In this document: piece by piece, positions 15,836 to 24,883 of the stretch
Layout: every line of letters begins with the position of its first letter
Position numbering within the stretch: the stretch's first letter is position 1
From: Streptomyces rubrogriseus
Lineage (GTDB): Bacteria; Actinomycetota; Actinomycetes; Streptomycetales; Streptomycetaceae
Direction: 5' to 3'
Assembly (NCBI RefSeq): GCF_027947575.1
Contig: NZ_CP116256.1
Span: forward strand, 2,542,001-2,606,000
Length of the DNA stretch: 64,000 bases
Made by a program: the position numbers and the translations under genes
The notes under the pieces: model-generated
What the model was told of the DNA's origin: nothing
Seen by the model: the letters and a program-made list of their open reading frames with translations, nothing else
The model's database searches: none

Positions 15836-18574
15836 ATGTCCCCCATCCCCCGCAGGTCCCTCCTCAAGGCGGCCGCCGTCGCCGGCGCCGCCGCCCAGTT
15901 CAGCTGGGCGCTGGGCACGAAGAACGCACAGGCCGCGCCCGCCACCGCCCCGGTCGCCGACGACGGTCCCGTCACCCTGACCTGGCTGGAGGACGGCGGC
16001 CTCGGCGCCGCCCCCGGCTCCACCGTCGGCGTCCCCTGGCCCCGGGGCACCTTCCAGGAGGGCCAGGCGTTCGCCGTCACTGACGCCGACGGCAAGGCCG
16101 TACCCGTGCAGACCTGGCCGCTCGCCCACTGGCCCGACGGCTCCCTCAAGTGGACCGCCCACGCCGTCGCCTCGGGCAACGGCAGGCTCACCCTCGCCGC
16201 CGGCGCCCCGGCCGCTCCCGCCAAGAAGGTCGCCGTCGCCCGGCACGGCGGCACCATCGACATATCGACCGGTGTCATCACCGCGAGAATCGGCACGTCC
16301 GGATCGGCGCTGATCAAGTCGGTCACCCGGGGCTCCACCGAGATCGCGAAGAACGGCCGCCTCGTCCTGCTGCGCCAGCCCGAGATCGAGGACGGCGACC
16401 AGGGCACGGTCAAGTACGAGCGCTTCGACGGCGCGATCGACGACGTGAAGGTCGAGCAGGAGGGCCCCGTCCGCGCCGTCGTCCGCATCGACGGCAAGCA
16501 CCGCAAGGGCCGCCGCGGCTGGCTGCCCTTCTCCATCCGTCTCTACTTCTACGCGGGCGCCGACTCCTTCCGCATGGTGCACACCCTCACCTTCGACGGG
16601 ACGCAGGACCCCGGCAGGGCGAGCGGCGACTTCGTCCGCGGCCTCGGCGTCCGCTTCACCGTCCCCATGCGCGACGCCTCCTACGACCGCCACATCCGCA
16701 TCGGCGGCGAGGGCACCGGACTGCTCCGCGAGGCCGTCAAGGGCGTCACCGGTCTGCGCCGCGACCCGGGGGCCGCCGTCCAGGCGGCACAGTTCGCCGG
16801 GGAGAAGCTGCCCGACCCCGCCACCTGGGACCAGCGGGTCACCACCCGCCTGAAGTACATCCCCGAGTGGGGCGACTACACCCTCTCCCAGCTGTCCGCC
16901 GACGGCTTCACCCTGCGCAAGCGCACCAAGAAGGGCCACGGCTGGATCGGCGCGGGCGGCGGCCGTCGAGCCTCCGGCTTCGGCTACGTCGGCGGCGCGA
17001 GCGGCGGCCTCTCCTTCGGCCTGCGCGACTTCTGGGAGAAGTACCCCGCCCAACTCGACATCCGCGACGCCCAGACCGACGAGGCGGAGGTGACCCTCTG
17101 GCTCTGGTCACCCGAGGCCCAGCCCATGGACCTGCGCTTCTACCACGACGGCATGGGTCAGGACACGTTCCCCGAGCAGCTCGAAGGCCTCAACATCACC
17201 TACGAGGACTACGAGCCGGAGTTCGGCACGCCCTACGGCATCGCCCGCACCTCGGAACTCCTCTTCTGGGCCAACGACGCCACCCCGAGCGCCGAGCGGC
17301 TCGCCGAACAGGTCGAGGCCGTGCGCGTACTGCCCCAACTGGCCGCCCCGCCCAAGCAGCTCATCAAGGCCGGGGTCTTCGGCCCGGGACTCTACTCCGA
17401 GCCCGACCGCTCCACCCCCGCCAGGACCAGGATCGAGGACCACCTCGACTTCCTCTTCACCTACTACAAGGACCAGGTGGAGCAACGCCGTTGGTACGGC
17501 TTCTGGGACTACGGCGACATCATGCACACCTACGACGCCGCCCGGCACACCTGGCGGTACGACATCGGCGGCTACGCCTGGGACAACTCCGAACTCTCCC
17601 CGGACCTCTGGCTCTGGTACGCCTACCTGCGCTCCGGCCGCGCCGACATCTTCCGCTTCGCCGAGGCCATGACCCGGCACACCGGCGAGGTGGACGTCTA
17701 CCACCTGGGCCAATGGGCCGGGCTCGGCACCCGGCACGGCGTCCAGCACTACGCCGACAGCGCCAAGCAGCAGCGCATCGCCAACACCACCTACCGGCGC
17801 TTCTACTACTTCCTCACCGCCGACGAACGCGTCGGCGACCTCATGCACGCCAACGTCGACTCCGACGAGACCTTCCTCGCCCTCGACCCGCTCCGCAAGA
17901 TCCGCACCGAGCCCTACACCCCCGACCGCAACGCCCTGTCGGTCGGCTTCGGCACCGACTGGAGCGGCCTGGTCTCGGCCTGGCTCACCGAGTGGGAACG
18001 CAAGGGCCCCAAGTGGGAGAAGGCCAGGGACCGCGTCCTGTCCACCATGGAGACCATCGCCGCCCAGCCCAACGGCTTCGTCCAGGGCAGCGGCCTGTAC
18101 GACCTGGACACCGGGAGGTTCGCCGTCGCCGACACCCCGAAGGTCGAGGTCTCCCACCTGTCCGCCGTCTTCGGCCTGAACGAACTGTGCGCCGAACTGA
18201 TCGACCTCGTCGACATGCCGAAGTTCGAGGAGGCGTACTACGACTACTGCCGCTACTTCAACGCGGGCAAGACCGAACAGGCCGAGCGCTACGGCACCAA
18301 CTTCGGCAGCCTCATCCTCTTCCAGGGCCACTCCCGCCTCGACGCGTACGCGGCCGTACGCACCGGTGACGACAAGCTCGCCACGCGCGCCTGGCAGAAG
18401 TTCTACGACTCCGACGGCTACAAGGAGTCGGCGCCCTGGACCACGGAGAAGCTGAGCGGCCCCGTCGCCCTGGTCCCGGGCAGCGAGGCGAGCTGGGTGT
18501 CCACCAACGACACCGCGCTCTACGGCCTGGCCGCCATCGAGAACCTCGCACTCCTGGGGGACAGGATGCCGTAG
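15836..18574 (+). CDS. Tat-exported YetA/PcRGLX-like protein, putative exo-rhamnogalacturonan lyase (PL26-like)
   Basis: This 912-residue protein begins with a twin-arginine signal (PRRSLLKAAAVAGAAAQ, cleavage near AQAAPA), so it is exported folded. The N-terminal domain (about 40-130) shows VTLTWLEDGG and STVGVPWPRGTF, which I recognise as the RIFT-barrel start of the YetA/PcRGLX family. The long middle and C-terminal parts, rich in Trp and Tyr (RRWYGFWDYGDI, YAWDNSELSPDLWLWYAY), resemble its (alpha/alpha)-toroid region. PcRGLX is an exo-rhamnogalacturonan lyase. The transporter and DUF624 neighbours parallel Bacillus yes/yet/lpl genes, supporting breakdown of rhamnogalacturonan or a related pectin side product. 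The precise substrate is inferred, not shown. GGAAAGG precedes the ATG. Confidence 0.68.
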   Translation: MSPIPRRSLLKAAAVAGAAAQFSWALGTKNAQAAPATAPVADDGPVTLTWLEDGGLGAAPGSTVGVPWPRGTFQEGQAFAVTDADGKAVPVQTWPLAHWPDGSLKWTAHAVASGNGRLTLAAGAPAAPAKKVAVARHGGTIDISTGVITARIGTSGSALIKSVTRGSTEIAKNGRLVLLRQPEIEDGDQGTVKYERFDGAIDDVKVEQEGPVRAVVRIDGKHRKGRRGWLPFSIRLYFYAGADSFRMVHTLTFDGTQDPGRASGDFVRGLGVRFTVPMRDASYDRHIRIGGEGTGLLREAVKGVTGLRRDPGAAVQAAQFAGEKLPDPATWDQRVTTRLKYIPEWGDYTLSQLSADGFTLRKRTKKGHGWIGAGGGRRASGFGYVGGASGGLSFGLRDFWEKYPAQLDIRDAQTDEAEVTLWLWSPEAQPMDLRFYHDGMGQDTFPEQLEGLNITYEDYEPEFGTPYGIARTSELLFWANDATPSAERLAEQVEAVRVLPQLAAPPKQLIKAGVFGPGLYSEPDRSTPARTRIEDHLDFLFTYYKDQVEQRRWYGFWDYGDIMHTYDAARHTWRYDIGGYAWDNSELSPDLWLWYAYLRSGRADIFRFAEAMTRHTGEVDVYHLGQWAGLGTRHGVQHYADSAKQQRIANTTYRRFYYFLTADERVGDLMHANVDSDETFLALDPLRKIRTEPYTPDRNALSVGFGTDWSGLVSAWLTEWERKGPKWEKARDRVLSTMETIAAQPNGFVQGSGLYDLDTGRFAVADTPKVEVSHLSAVFGLNELCAELIDLVDMPKFEEAYYDYCRYFNAGKTEQAERYGTNFGSLILFQGHSRLDAYAAVRTGDDKLATRAWQKFYDSDGYKESAPWTTEKLSGPVALVPGSEASWVSTNDTALYGLAAIENLALLGDRMP

Positions 18575-18613
18575 CGGGCCCGTACGGGGCGCGGGCGCGG
18601 GCACACTGCACGG

Positions 18614-19072
18614 GTGGACTGGAACCATTACCGCTTCCGCAGCCGGTGGCCGCTGCCCGCGCCCGCCCCGGACGTCTACCGGGCACTGGAACGCATCGAG
18701 GACTACCCCCGCTGGTGGCCGCAGGTCCGCGAGGTCACCCGGCTCGACGACACCAGCGGCCTCCTCCGGTTCCGCTCCCTGCTTCCGTACGACCTCACCG
18801 CGACCGTGCGGGAGCGGCGCCGGGACCCGGCCGAAGGGGTGCTGGAGGTCGCGATGAGCGGCGACATGGAGGGCTGGGCACGCTGGACGGTCGCCCCGCG
18901 CGGCTCCGCCACCCTCGTCCGCTACGACCAGGAGGTCGTAGTCCGCAAACCGCTGCTGCGCCGCCTCGCCGTACCGGGACGGCCGCTGTTCCGGGCCAAC
19001 CACCGCCTCATGATGCGGGCGGGGCGACGAGGTCTCGCGGCGCACCTGGCAGGCGGCCGGCAAGCGGTTTGA
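18614..19072 (+). CDS. SRPBCC-fold (polyketide cyclase/dehydrase-like) protein
   Basis: This 152-residue protein fits the START/SRPBCC superfamily: an N-terminal beta strand (NHYRFRSRWPL), a helix with VYRALERIEDYPRWWPQV, a beta sheet with alternating polar residues, and a long C-terminal helix (LFRANHRLMMRAGRRGLAAHL). Members bind hydrophobic ligands or act as cyclases, but no substrate can be named. The GTG start at 18614 lies 39 nt after the PL26-like gene, so it may be part of the same transcript. Its stop is 39 nt before the second tRNA-Val(CAC). Confidence 0.72.
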   Translation: MDWNHYRFRSRWPLPAPAPDVYRALERIEDYPRWWPQVREVTRLDDTSGLLRFRSLLPYDLTATVRERRRDPAEGVLEVAMSGDMEGWARWTVAPRGSATLVRYDQEVVVRKPLLRRLAVPGRPLFRANHRLMMRAGRRGLAAHLAGGRQAV

Positions 19073-19111
19073 TGGAATCGCCGGGCGCCCTGTATTGTTC
19101 GGTGCGTTCCC

Positions 19112-19183
19112 GGGCGATTAGCTCAGTGGGAGAGCGCTTCGTTCACACCGAAGAGGTCACTGGTTCGAACCCAGTATCGCCCA
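19112..19183 (+). tRNA. tRNA-Val(CAC), copy 2
   Basis: Sequence, anticodon (CAC) and acceptor stem are identical to the gene at 11457-11528. Flanking DNA is not shared beyond one or two bases, except that both have a TATTGT/TAATGT-like -10 box upstream. No CCA is encoded. Confidence 0.96.
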
Positions 19184-19190
19184 CGCTCGG

Positions 19191-19261
19191 GAGAGCGACG
19201 TGTGTCCGCAAACTACGCGGACCACGTCGCTCTCTTCGTTTCCGCGCGGCTTCGCCGCGCG
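19191..19261. terminator. Terminator hairpins between tRNA-Val and the exonuclease gene
   Basis: A stem of 12 + 6 bp (19191-19202 with 19223-19234; inner 19204-19209 with 19217-19222) is followed by TTCGTTT. A second hairpin CGCGCGGC-TTC-GCCGCGCG (19243-19261) comes next. The pair can end the tRNA transcript and, from the other side, the exonuclease mRNA. Confidence 0.75.
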
Positions 19262-19321
19262 TTGTGGGGGCTCCGCCACCACGCCCCCGTCCCGGCGTCG
19301 TCCCGGGCCGGAGGGGAAGGC

Positions 19322-20047
19322 TCACGCCGCCGCCGGCAGGTCCGGGCGCAGCGGCCACGCCGGGTCCACCGCTTCCTCGGTGCCGTTGAGCGCGAACCAC
19401 GCCTGCAGCCCGCGGGCCTGCCCGGCGTGCCACACCGCCTGGAGGGTGTGCAGCTCGGCGGGGGAGAGGCGCTCGAGGCGCGCCTGGAAACGGCGCCCCA
19501 CCGCCCGCACGACCTCCAGCGCCGCCTGGGCGTCGGCCGCCGCGTCGTGCGCGCCCTCCAACTCCACGCCGTAGTGCGCGCACAGGTCGGTGAGCGTACG
19601 GCGGCCCTTGCGGTAGCGGTCCAGGTGCTTGTCCAGCACGTGCGGGTCCAGCACGTGCAGCGGCGTCCGCTCCAGCCAGCGGCCGAGCGACGAGGCGCGG
19701 TGCCGGCGCAACTCCCGGTCCAGCAGCGTCAGGTCGAACGGCGCGTTCATCACCACCAGCGGACGCCCCGCGCGGGCCTGCTCGGTCAGCGCCTCCGCCA
19801 TCTCGTACATCACCGGCGCCGGCCACCGCCCGTGCCGCTGCACGTACTCCTCCGTCAGCCCGTGCACCGCCGTCGCCGACCCGGGCACCGGCACGCCCGG
19901 GTTCACCAGCCACCGGGTCACCCGCGGGCGCAGCCCCGGCGCGTCCTGGACGACGAGAGCGGCCGACACGATCCGGTCGGTCTCGGTGTCCACACCCGTC
20001 GTCTCCGTGTCGAAGGCGGCCAACGGCCCCTCGAACCAACTCGTCAT
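19322..20047 (-). CDS. DEDDh 3'-5' exonuclease (DnaQ/DNA polymerase III epsilon-like)
   Basis: This 241-residue protein has a complete DEDDh exonuclease domain: Asp13 and Glu15 in FDTETTG, Asp105 in NAPFDLTLLD, and His167 with Asp172 in HDAAADA. This fold removes nucleotides from 3' ends of DNA or RNA with two metal ions. The C-terminal 70 residues are an extra segment without a known domain. A free-standing protein of this kind could act in repair or RNA processing rather than as replicative proofreader. The start at 20047 has AGAGGAG ten bases upstream; the longer frame is unsupported. Confidence 0.85.
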   Translation of the reverse strand: MTSWFEGPLAAFDTETTGVDTETDRIVSAALVVQDAPGLRPRVTRWLVNPGVPVPGSATAVHGLTEEYVQRHGRWPAPVMYEMAEALTEQARAGRPLVVMNAPFDLTLLDRELRRHRASSLGRWLERTPLHVLDPHVLDKHLDRYRKGRRTLTDLCAHYGVELEGAHDAAADAQAALEVVRAVGRRFQARLERLSPAELHTLQAVWHAGQARGLQAWFALNGTEEAVDPAWPLRPDLPAAA

Positions 20048-20218
20048 AGGGCACTCAACTCCTCTTTCGAACACGGCAGCTGACGCGCCGTCCCTTGTCC
20101 CGGTTCGGTGATACCCGGGCTGTTTGCGACGTACGCCGGAAGGACACAACAGGAGTACGGGTCTTTGCAGTTCACAGACCCGCAGCGGGGATTCACCAGT
20201 TCTGGAAGGCTGTTGGTC

Positions 20219-20785
20219 ATGGCCATTGCGCAGCCCGAACGGGGCGGGCTGCTGCCGGAGCACACCACGCCCGTACGCGGCTCTCTCGCCACCACCGCCT
20301 GCATGGAGACCTTGCAGGTCGGATACCTCCACGCGGTCGCCGCCGCGGCGGGCTGCTCGCTCTCCCAGCCCTTCCCGGACAACGGCATCGACTGGCACGT
20401 CAGCCACAGCGCCCCGGGCCACACCGTCGACGACGAGGTCACCATCAAGGTGCAGCTCAAGGCCACCTACCAGATCGCCCCCGGACCCCCCGGCCGCTCC
20501 TTCTCCTTCACCCTCGACAACGACCACCTGGCGAAGCTCGCCCGCACCCCGGTGTCGGTGCACAAGATCCTGGTCGTGATGATCGTCCCCCGGTCCCGGG
20601 ACCAGTGGCTGCGCGCCGGCCACGACCGGCTCGACCTCAGGCACTGCTGCTACTGGACGAACCTCGCCGGCCACCCGGTCACGGGCCGGCAGCGCACCAC
20701 CGTGCGGATACCGACCGCGCGGATCTTCGACGACCGGGCGCTGTGCGAGATCATGACGCGGGTCGGGACGGGAGGGAAACCATGA
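20219..20785 (+). CDS. DUF4365-family protein, PD-(D/E)XK nuclease-like
   Basis: This 188-residue protein shows the DUF4365 pattern: RGSLATTACMETLQVGYLHAVA at the N-terminal helix, then Asp58 in DNGIDWHV and Gln79-Leu-Lys81 in KVQLKATY. The Asp followed by Q-x-K resembles the active site of PD-(D/E)XK-type nucleases, so a DNA- or RNA-cutting role is possible but not shown. The ATG at 20219 follows TGGAAGG; the frame begins further upstream at 20108. It overlaps the next gene by four nucleotides and is divergent from the exonuclease gene. Confidence 0.7.
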   Translation: MAIAQPERGGLLPEHTTPVRGSLATTACMETLQVGYLHAVAAAAGCSLSQPFPDNGIDWHVSHSAPGHTVDDEVTIKVQLKATYQIAPGPPGRSFSFTLDNDHLAKLARTPVSVHKILVVMIVPRSRDQWLRAGHDRLDLRHCCYWTNLAGHPVTGRQRTTVRIPTARIFDDRALCEIMTRVGTGGKP

Positions 20786-22077
20786 CGCACCGCCCGACCG
20801 GCGACGGCCCCCCGCGGCCCGTCGAGCCCCTGCGGCCCGTCAAGCCCCCGGGGGCCGTACGGCCGCACCCGGCCGACGCCCCCGGCGACCGGCCCCGCGA
20901 CGGCACCCCGCCCGAACCCGGCACCGTCGACCCGGCCGTGCTGACCGCCCTACTCCACCGGCACGGCTGGCGACGGCGCGGCGGTGCCCCCGGCCGCTAC
21001 GGCCGCTGGACCCCACCGGGCCCGGCCGCGGGGGTCACCAGCCTCCTGGTGCCCGTCAGCCGCGCCTTCCCCGACAGCGACGACCTGCTCGGCGAGGCGC
21101 TGCACGCCCTGTCCCGCAGCGGCACGCCCGCCGCCCGCGAGATCCTGCTCTCCCTCGCCGTCCCCAGCGACGAGATCCGCTGGGAACGCGACATGCCGAC
21201 GGGGCCCGGCGCCACGGCGACCTGGACGGCGGAGGAGCAGCTGCGCGCCGCCGCCCGCCGCATGCTGCTCGCCGGGGCGCTCGCCACGCGCGCGCGTGCC
21301 GGCTACTACGGCGCCCGGCACCGGCGTGCCGCCGAGACCGCCCTGGAGAACGTCCTGGTGGGCCCCGCCCCCGGCGGCCGCCATCTCGCGGCGTTCCTGC
21401 CGGTCGGCACCGGCCGCCCGCTGGCCGTACGCCTGCACCAGGCCCTGTACGCCGCCCGTGAGGCCGTCGACTACCGGCGGGCCACCGGTGGCGCGGAGGC
21501 CTTCGACTCGGCCGTCGCGGCAGGGGTCAGCCACGAGCTGACCGAGTCCCTGGTCGCCCTGGTCCGGGGCACCGAGGGCGCCCGGATAGCCGTCGGCTGG
21601 GCTCCTGCCGCGGGCGTGCCCGAGGGCTGCGGCACCCTCACCGAACCCGTCGAGTTCTCGCCGGGCGACCTGCCCGCCCTGCGCGAGGCCGCCGCCCGCT
21701 ACCTGCGCGCGGAGCCCTCCGTGCCGGTGCGCGTCACCGGCACCGTGGTCCGTATGCGCCGGCCCGGACCCCGCGGCCCGGGCACCGTACGGCTGCGGGT
21801 GCTGGCCGGGGCCGAGGTGCCGCACGTGCGCGTCGCGCTGGACGAGGAGGCCTACCGGATCGCCGGGCACGCCCACCTCGTCGGACTGCCGGTGCGGATG
21901 CTGGGGCGGCTGGAGAGCCGGGGCGGGTTCCGCCGGCTCACCGGCGCCTGCGAGATCACGCCCGTCCAGGTCGACGACGCGGAGCGGGACCGGCTGCTGA
22001 AGGCCGTCCAGGAGCACGTCGAGGTCGCGGCCTTCTTCGAGGAGGCCTGCGGCGACGGAGGGGACTGCCGGGACTGA
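20782..22077 (+). CDS. Hypothetical protein coupled to the DUF4365 gene
   Basis: This 431-residue protein has a Pro/Arg-rich disordered N-terminus (about 1-50), then a folded, Ala-rich region with charged helices, and a C-terminal beta-rich part ([48 protein letters not shown]) that resembles an OB-like or oligosaccharide-type barrel. I do not recognise a named domain. Its ATG overlaps the TGA of the DUF4365 gene and has a GGGAGGG ribosome binding site, so the two proteins are likely made together and act together. Confidence 0.75.
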   Translation: MTHRPTGDGPPRPVEPLRPVKPPGAVRPHPADAPGDRPRDGTPPEPGTVDPAVLTALLHRHGWRRRGGAPGRYGRWTPPGPAAGVTSLLVPVSRAFPDSDDLLGEALHALSRSGTPAAREILLSLAVPSDEIRWERDMPTGPGATATWTAEEQLRAAARRMLLAGALATRARAGYYGARHRRAAETALENVLVGPAPGGRHLAAFLPVGTGRPLAVRLHQALYAAREAVDYRRATGGAEAFDSAVAAGVSHELTESLVALVRGTEGARIAVGWAPAAGVPEGCGTLTEPVEFSPGDLPALREAAARYLRAEPSVPVRVTGTVVRMRRPGPRGPGTVRLRVLAGAEVPHVRVALDEEAYRIAGHAHLVGLPVRMLGRLESRGGFRRLTGACEITPVQVDDAERDRLLKAVQEHVEVAAFFEEACGDGGDCRD

Positions 22078-22169
22078 TTTCGCGGTGGGCGTGCCGGGGT
22101 CGGTACGATCGCCCTCATGCGCGCGCTCCGGTATGGCGCCGCGGCCCCACCTTCAGTCAGGAGAGACCG

Positions 22170-24146
22170 GTGTCAGACGTCCGTGTGATCATCCAGCGGG
22201 ATTCCGAGCGGGAAGAACGCGTGGTGACGACGGGCACTACGGCCGCCGAGCTCTTCGCCGGCGAGCGCTCGATCATCGCCGCCCGTGTCTCCGGCGACCT
22301 CAAGGACCTCGCCTACGAGGTCAGGGACGGCGAAACCGTCGAGGCCGTCGAGATCACCTCCGAGGACGGCCTCAACATCCTGCGCCACTCCACCGCGCAC
22401 GTCATGGCCCAGGCCGTGCAGGAGCTGTTCCCCGAGGCCAAGCTGGGCATCGGCCCGCCGGTCAAGGACGGCTTCTACTACGACTTCGACGTCGAGAAGC
22501 CCTTCCACCCCGATGACCTCAAGGCCATCGAGAAGAAGATGCAGGAGATCCAGAAGCGCGGGCAGCGGTTCTCCCGCCGTGTGGTCACCGACGAGGCCGC
22601 CCGCGAGGAGCTGGCCGACGAGCCGTACAAGCTGGAACTGATCGGCCTCAAGGGCTCCGCGTCCAGCGACGACGGCGCGGACGTCGAGGTCGGCGCCGGC
22701 GAGCTGACGATCTACGACAACCTCGACGCGAAGTCCGGCGAGCTGTGCTGGAAGGACCTCTGCCGAGGCCCCCACCTGCCCACGACCCGGAACATCCCGG
22801 CCTTCAAGCTGATGCGCAACGCCGCCGCCTACTGGCGCGGCAGCGAGAAGAACCCGATGCTCCAGCGCATCTACGGCACCGCCTGGCCGACCAAGGACGA
22901 GCTGAAGGCGCACCTGGAGTTCCTCGCCGAGGCCGAGAAGCGCGACCACCGCAAGCTCGGCAGCGAGCTGGACCTGTTCTCCATCCCGGAGCAGATCGGC
23001 TCCGGCCTCGCCGTCTTCCACCCCAAGGGCGGCATCATCCGCCGGGTCATGGAGGACTACTCGCGGCGCCGCCACGAGGAGGAGGGCTACGAGTTCGTCT
23101 ACACCCCGCACGCGACCAAGGGGAAGCTCTTCGAGACCTCGGGCCACCTGGACTGGTACGCCGACGGCATGTACCCGCCCATGCAGCTCGACGAGGGCGT
23201 GGACTACTACCTCAAGCCCATGAACTGCCCGATGCACAACCTGATCTTCGACGCGCGGGGCCGGTCCTACCGTGAACTTCCCCTGCGTCTCTTCGAGTTC
23301 GGCACCGTGTACCGGTACGAGAAGTCGGGCGTCGTGCACGGCCTGACCCGGGCCCGCGGCTTCACCCAGGACGACGCGCACATCTACTGCACCCGCGAGC
23401 AGATGTCGGAGGAGCTGGACAAGACCCTCACCTTCGTCCTGAACCTGCTGCGCGACTACGGCCTGAACGACTTCTACCTGGAGCTGTCCACCAAGGACCC
23501 GGAGAAGTTCGTCGGCTCCGACGAGGCCTGGGAAGAGGCCACCGAGACGCTGCGCCAGGTCGCCGAGAAGCAGAACCTGGAGCTGGTGGCCGACCCGGGT
23601 GGCGCCGCGTTCTACGGCCCGAAGATCTCCGTGCAGGCGCGCGACGCCATCGGCCGCACCTGGCAGATGTCGACCATCCAGCTCGACTTCAACCTGCCGG
23701 AGCGCTTCGACCTGGAGTACACGGCCGCGGACGGCACCAAGACCCGTCCGGTCATGATCCACCGTGCGCTGTTCGGCTCCATCGAGCGGTTCTTCGCGGT
23801 GCTCCTGGAGCACTACGCGGGCGCGATGCCGCCCTGGCTCGCCCCGGTGCAGGCGGTGGGTATCCCGGTGGGGGACGCGCACGTGCAGTACCTGGAGGAG
23901 TTCGCGGCGGAGGCACGGCGGAAGGGGCTGCGCGTCGACGTGGACTCCTCCTCGGACCGGATGCAGAAGAAGATCCGCACGCAGCAGAAGCAGAAGGTCC
24001 CGTTCATGATCATCGTCGGCGACGAGGACATGCACGGGGGCACGGTGTCGTTCCGCTACCGCGACGGTTCGCAGGAGAACGGCATTCCGCGCGACCAGGC
24101 ACTGGCGAAGCTCGTTGACGTGGTGGAGCGCCGGATCCAGGTCTGA
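22170..24146 (+). CDS. thrS: Threonyl-tRNA synthetase
   Basis: This 658-residue class II synthetase charges tRNA-Thr. It has the N-terminal TGS domain (about 1-65), the editing domain with its [10 protein letters not shown] motif (about 72-230), the catalytic core (about 245-545) and the C-terminal anticodon-binding domain. Zinc ligands align as Cys353 (MNCPMH), His404 (DDAHIY) and His531 (MIHRALFGS). The start is GTG at 22170 preceded by CAGGAGAG. A terminator at 24172-24200 follows, so it is probably a single-gene unit. Confidence 0.97.
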   Translation: MSDVRVIIQRDSEREERVVTTGTTAAELFAGERSIIAARVSGDLKDLAYEVRDGETVEAVEITSEDGLNILRHSTAHVMAQAVQELFPEAKLGIGPPVKDGFYYDFDVEKPFHPDDLKAIEKKMQEIQKRGQRFSRRVVTDEAAREELADEPYKLELIGLKGSASSDDGADVEVGAGELTIYDNLDAKSGELCWKDLCRGPHLPTTRNIPAFKLMRNAAAYWRGSEKNPMLQRIYGTAWPTKDELKAHLEFLAEAEKRDHRKLGSELDLFSIPEQIGSGLAVFHPKGGIIRRVMEDYSRRRHEEEGYEFVYTPHATKGKLFETSGHLDWYADGMYPPMQLDEGVDYYLKPMNCPMHNLIFDARGRSYRELPLRLFEFGTVYRYEKSGVVHGLTRARGFTQDDAHIYCTREQMSEELDKTLTFVLNLLRDYGLNDFYLELSTKDPEKFVGSDEAWEEATETLRQVAEKQNLELVADPGGAAFYGPKISVQARDAIGRTWQMSTIQLDFNLPERFDLEYTAADGTKTRPVMIHRALFGSIERFFAVLLEHYAGAMPPWLAPVQAVGIPVGDAHVQYLEEFAAEARRKGLRVDVDSSSDRMQKKIRTQQKQKVPFMIIVGDEDMHGGTVSFRYRDGSQENGIPRDQALAKLVDVVERRIQV

Positions 24147-24171
24147 CATTCTCCCGCGATCGCGGTGATCG

Positions 24172-24200
24172 GCCCCCGGGAGAAGCTCCCGGGGGCTCTT
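24172..24200 (+). terminator. Intrinsic terminator after thrS
   Basis: The stem GCCCCCGGGAG / CTCCCGGGGGC (24172-24182 with 24186-24196, loop AAG) is followed by TCTTT. It lies 26 nt after the thrS stop. Confidence 0.85.
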
Positions 24201-24235
24201 TCGGCTTCCCCGCGCCGACGCCATATGCTGCACGC

Positions 24236-24796
24236 ATGACGAGTGAGCCGGAGCAGCAGCTGGGAGTGGGGACGCCGGACGCTTTCCAGCGTCTGTGGAC
24301 GCCCCACCGGATGGCCTACATCCAGGGCGAGAACAAGCCGAGCGGCCCCGGCGCCGACGACGGCTGCCCCTTCTGCTCGATCCCGGCCAAGTCCGACGAG
24401 GACGGTCTGATCGTCCGGCGCGGCGAGCACGTGTACGCGGTGCTCAATCTCTACCCGTACAACGGCGGCCACCTGATGACCGTGCCGTACCGCCACGTCG
24501 CCGACTACACCGAGCTGAACGCCGTGGAGACCGCCGAGCTGGCCGAGCTGACCAAGCAGGCGATGACGGCACTGCGCGCCGCGTCCGGCGCCCACGGCTT
24601 CAACATCGGCATGAACCAGGGCACGGTGGCGGGCGCGGGCATCGCCGCCCACCTGCACCAGCACGTCGTGCCCCGCTGGGGCGGCGACACGAACTTCATG
24701 CCCGCGATCGGTCACACGAAGGTGCTGCCGCAGCTGCTGGGGGACACCCGCAAGATGCTGGCGGAGGCCTGGCCCTCCAGCCCGTCCGGCGTTTGA
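24236..24796 (+). CDS. HIT-family nucleotide hydrolase/phosphorylase
   Basis: This 186-residue HIT protein has the histidine triad HLHQHVV (His139, 141, 143), which acts on the alpha-phosphate of nucleotides such as Ap4A. It also has an N-terminal CPFC pair that may bind zinc, and VLNLYPYNGGHLM typical of actinobacterial AP4A phosphorylase-like HIT proteins. The ATG lies seven bases after TATGCT (24224-24229), so it is likely leaderless. The last codons (PSSPSGV, stop) fall inside a dispersed Streptomyces repeat, so the C-terminal tail was probably set by that repeat. Confidence 0.88.
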   Translation: MTSEPEQQLGVGTPDAFQRLWTPHRMAYIQGENKPSGPGADDGCPFCSIPAKSDEDGLIVRRGEHVYAVLNLYPYNGGHLMTVPYRHVADYTELNAVETAELAELTKQAMTALRAASGAHGFNIGMNQGTVAGAGIAAHLHQHVVPRWGGDTNFMPAIGHTKVLPQLLGDTRKMLAEAWPSSPSGV

Positions 24797-24850
24797 GGAC
24801 GAGGCCGTTCAGGCCGAAGCGGGGGCCTGGGGGCGGCAGCCCCCGGGGAG
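24777..24850. repeat. Dispersed Streptomyces intergenic repeat
   Basis: CCCGTCCGGCGTTTGAGGAC and the following GC-rich hairpin part (GGGGGCCTGGGGGCGGCAGC then CCCCGGGG) match a repeat that I know to be scattered through many Streptomyces genomes at gene ends. The HIT gene stop codon TGA is within it. It may serve as a terminator between the convergent HIT and membrane protein genes. Confidence 0.65.
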
Positions 24851-24883
24851 GCCCGCCCCGGCCCCTCGCCAACCGCCGGAGGC

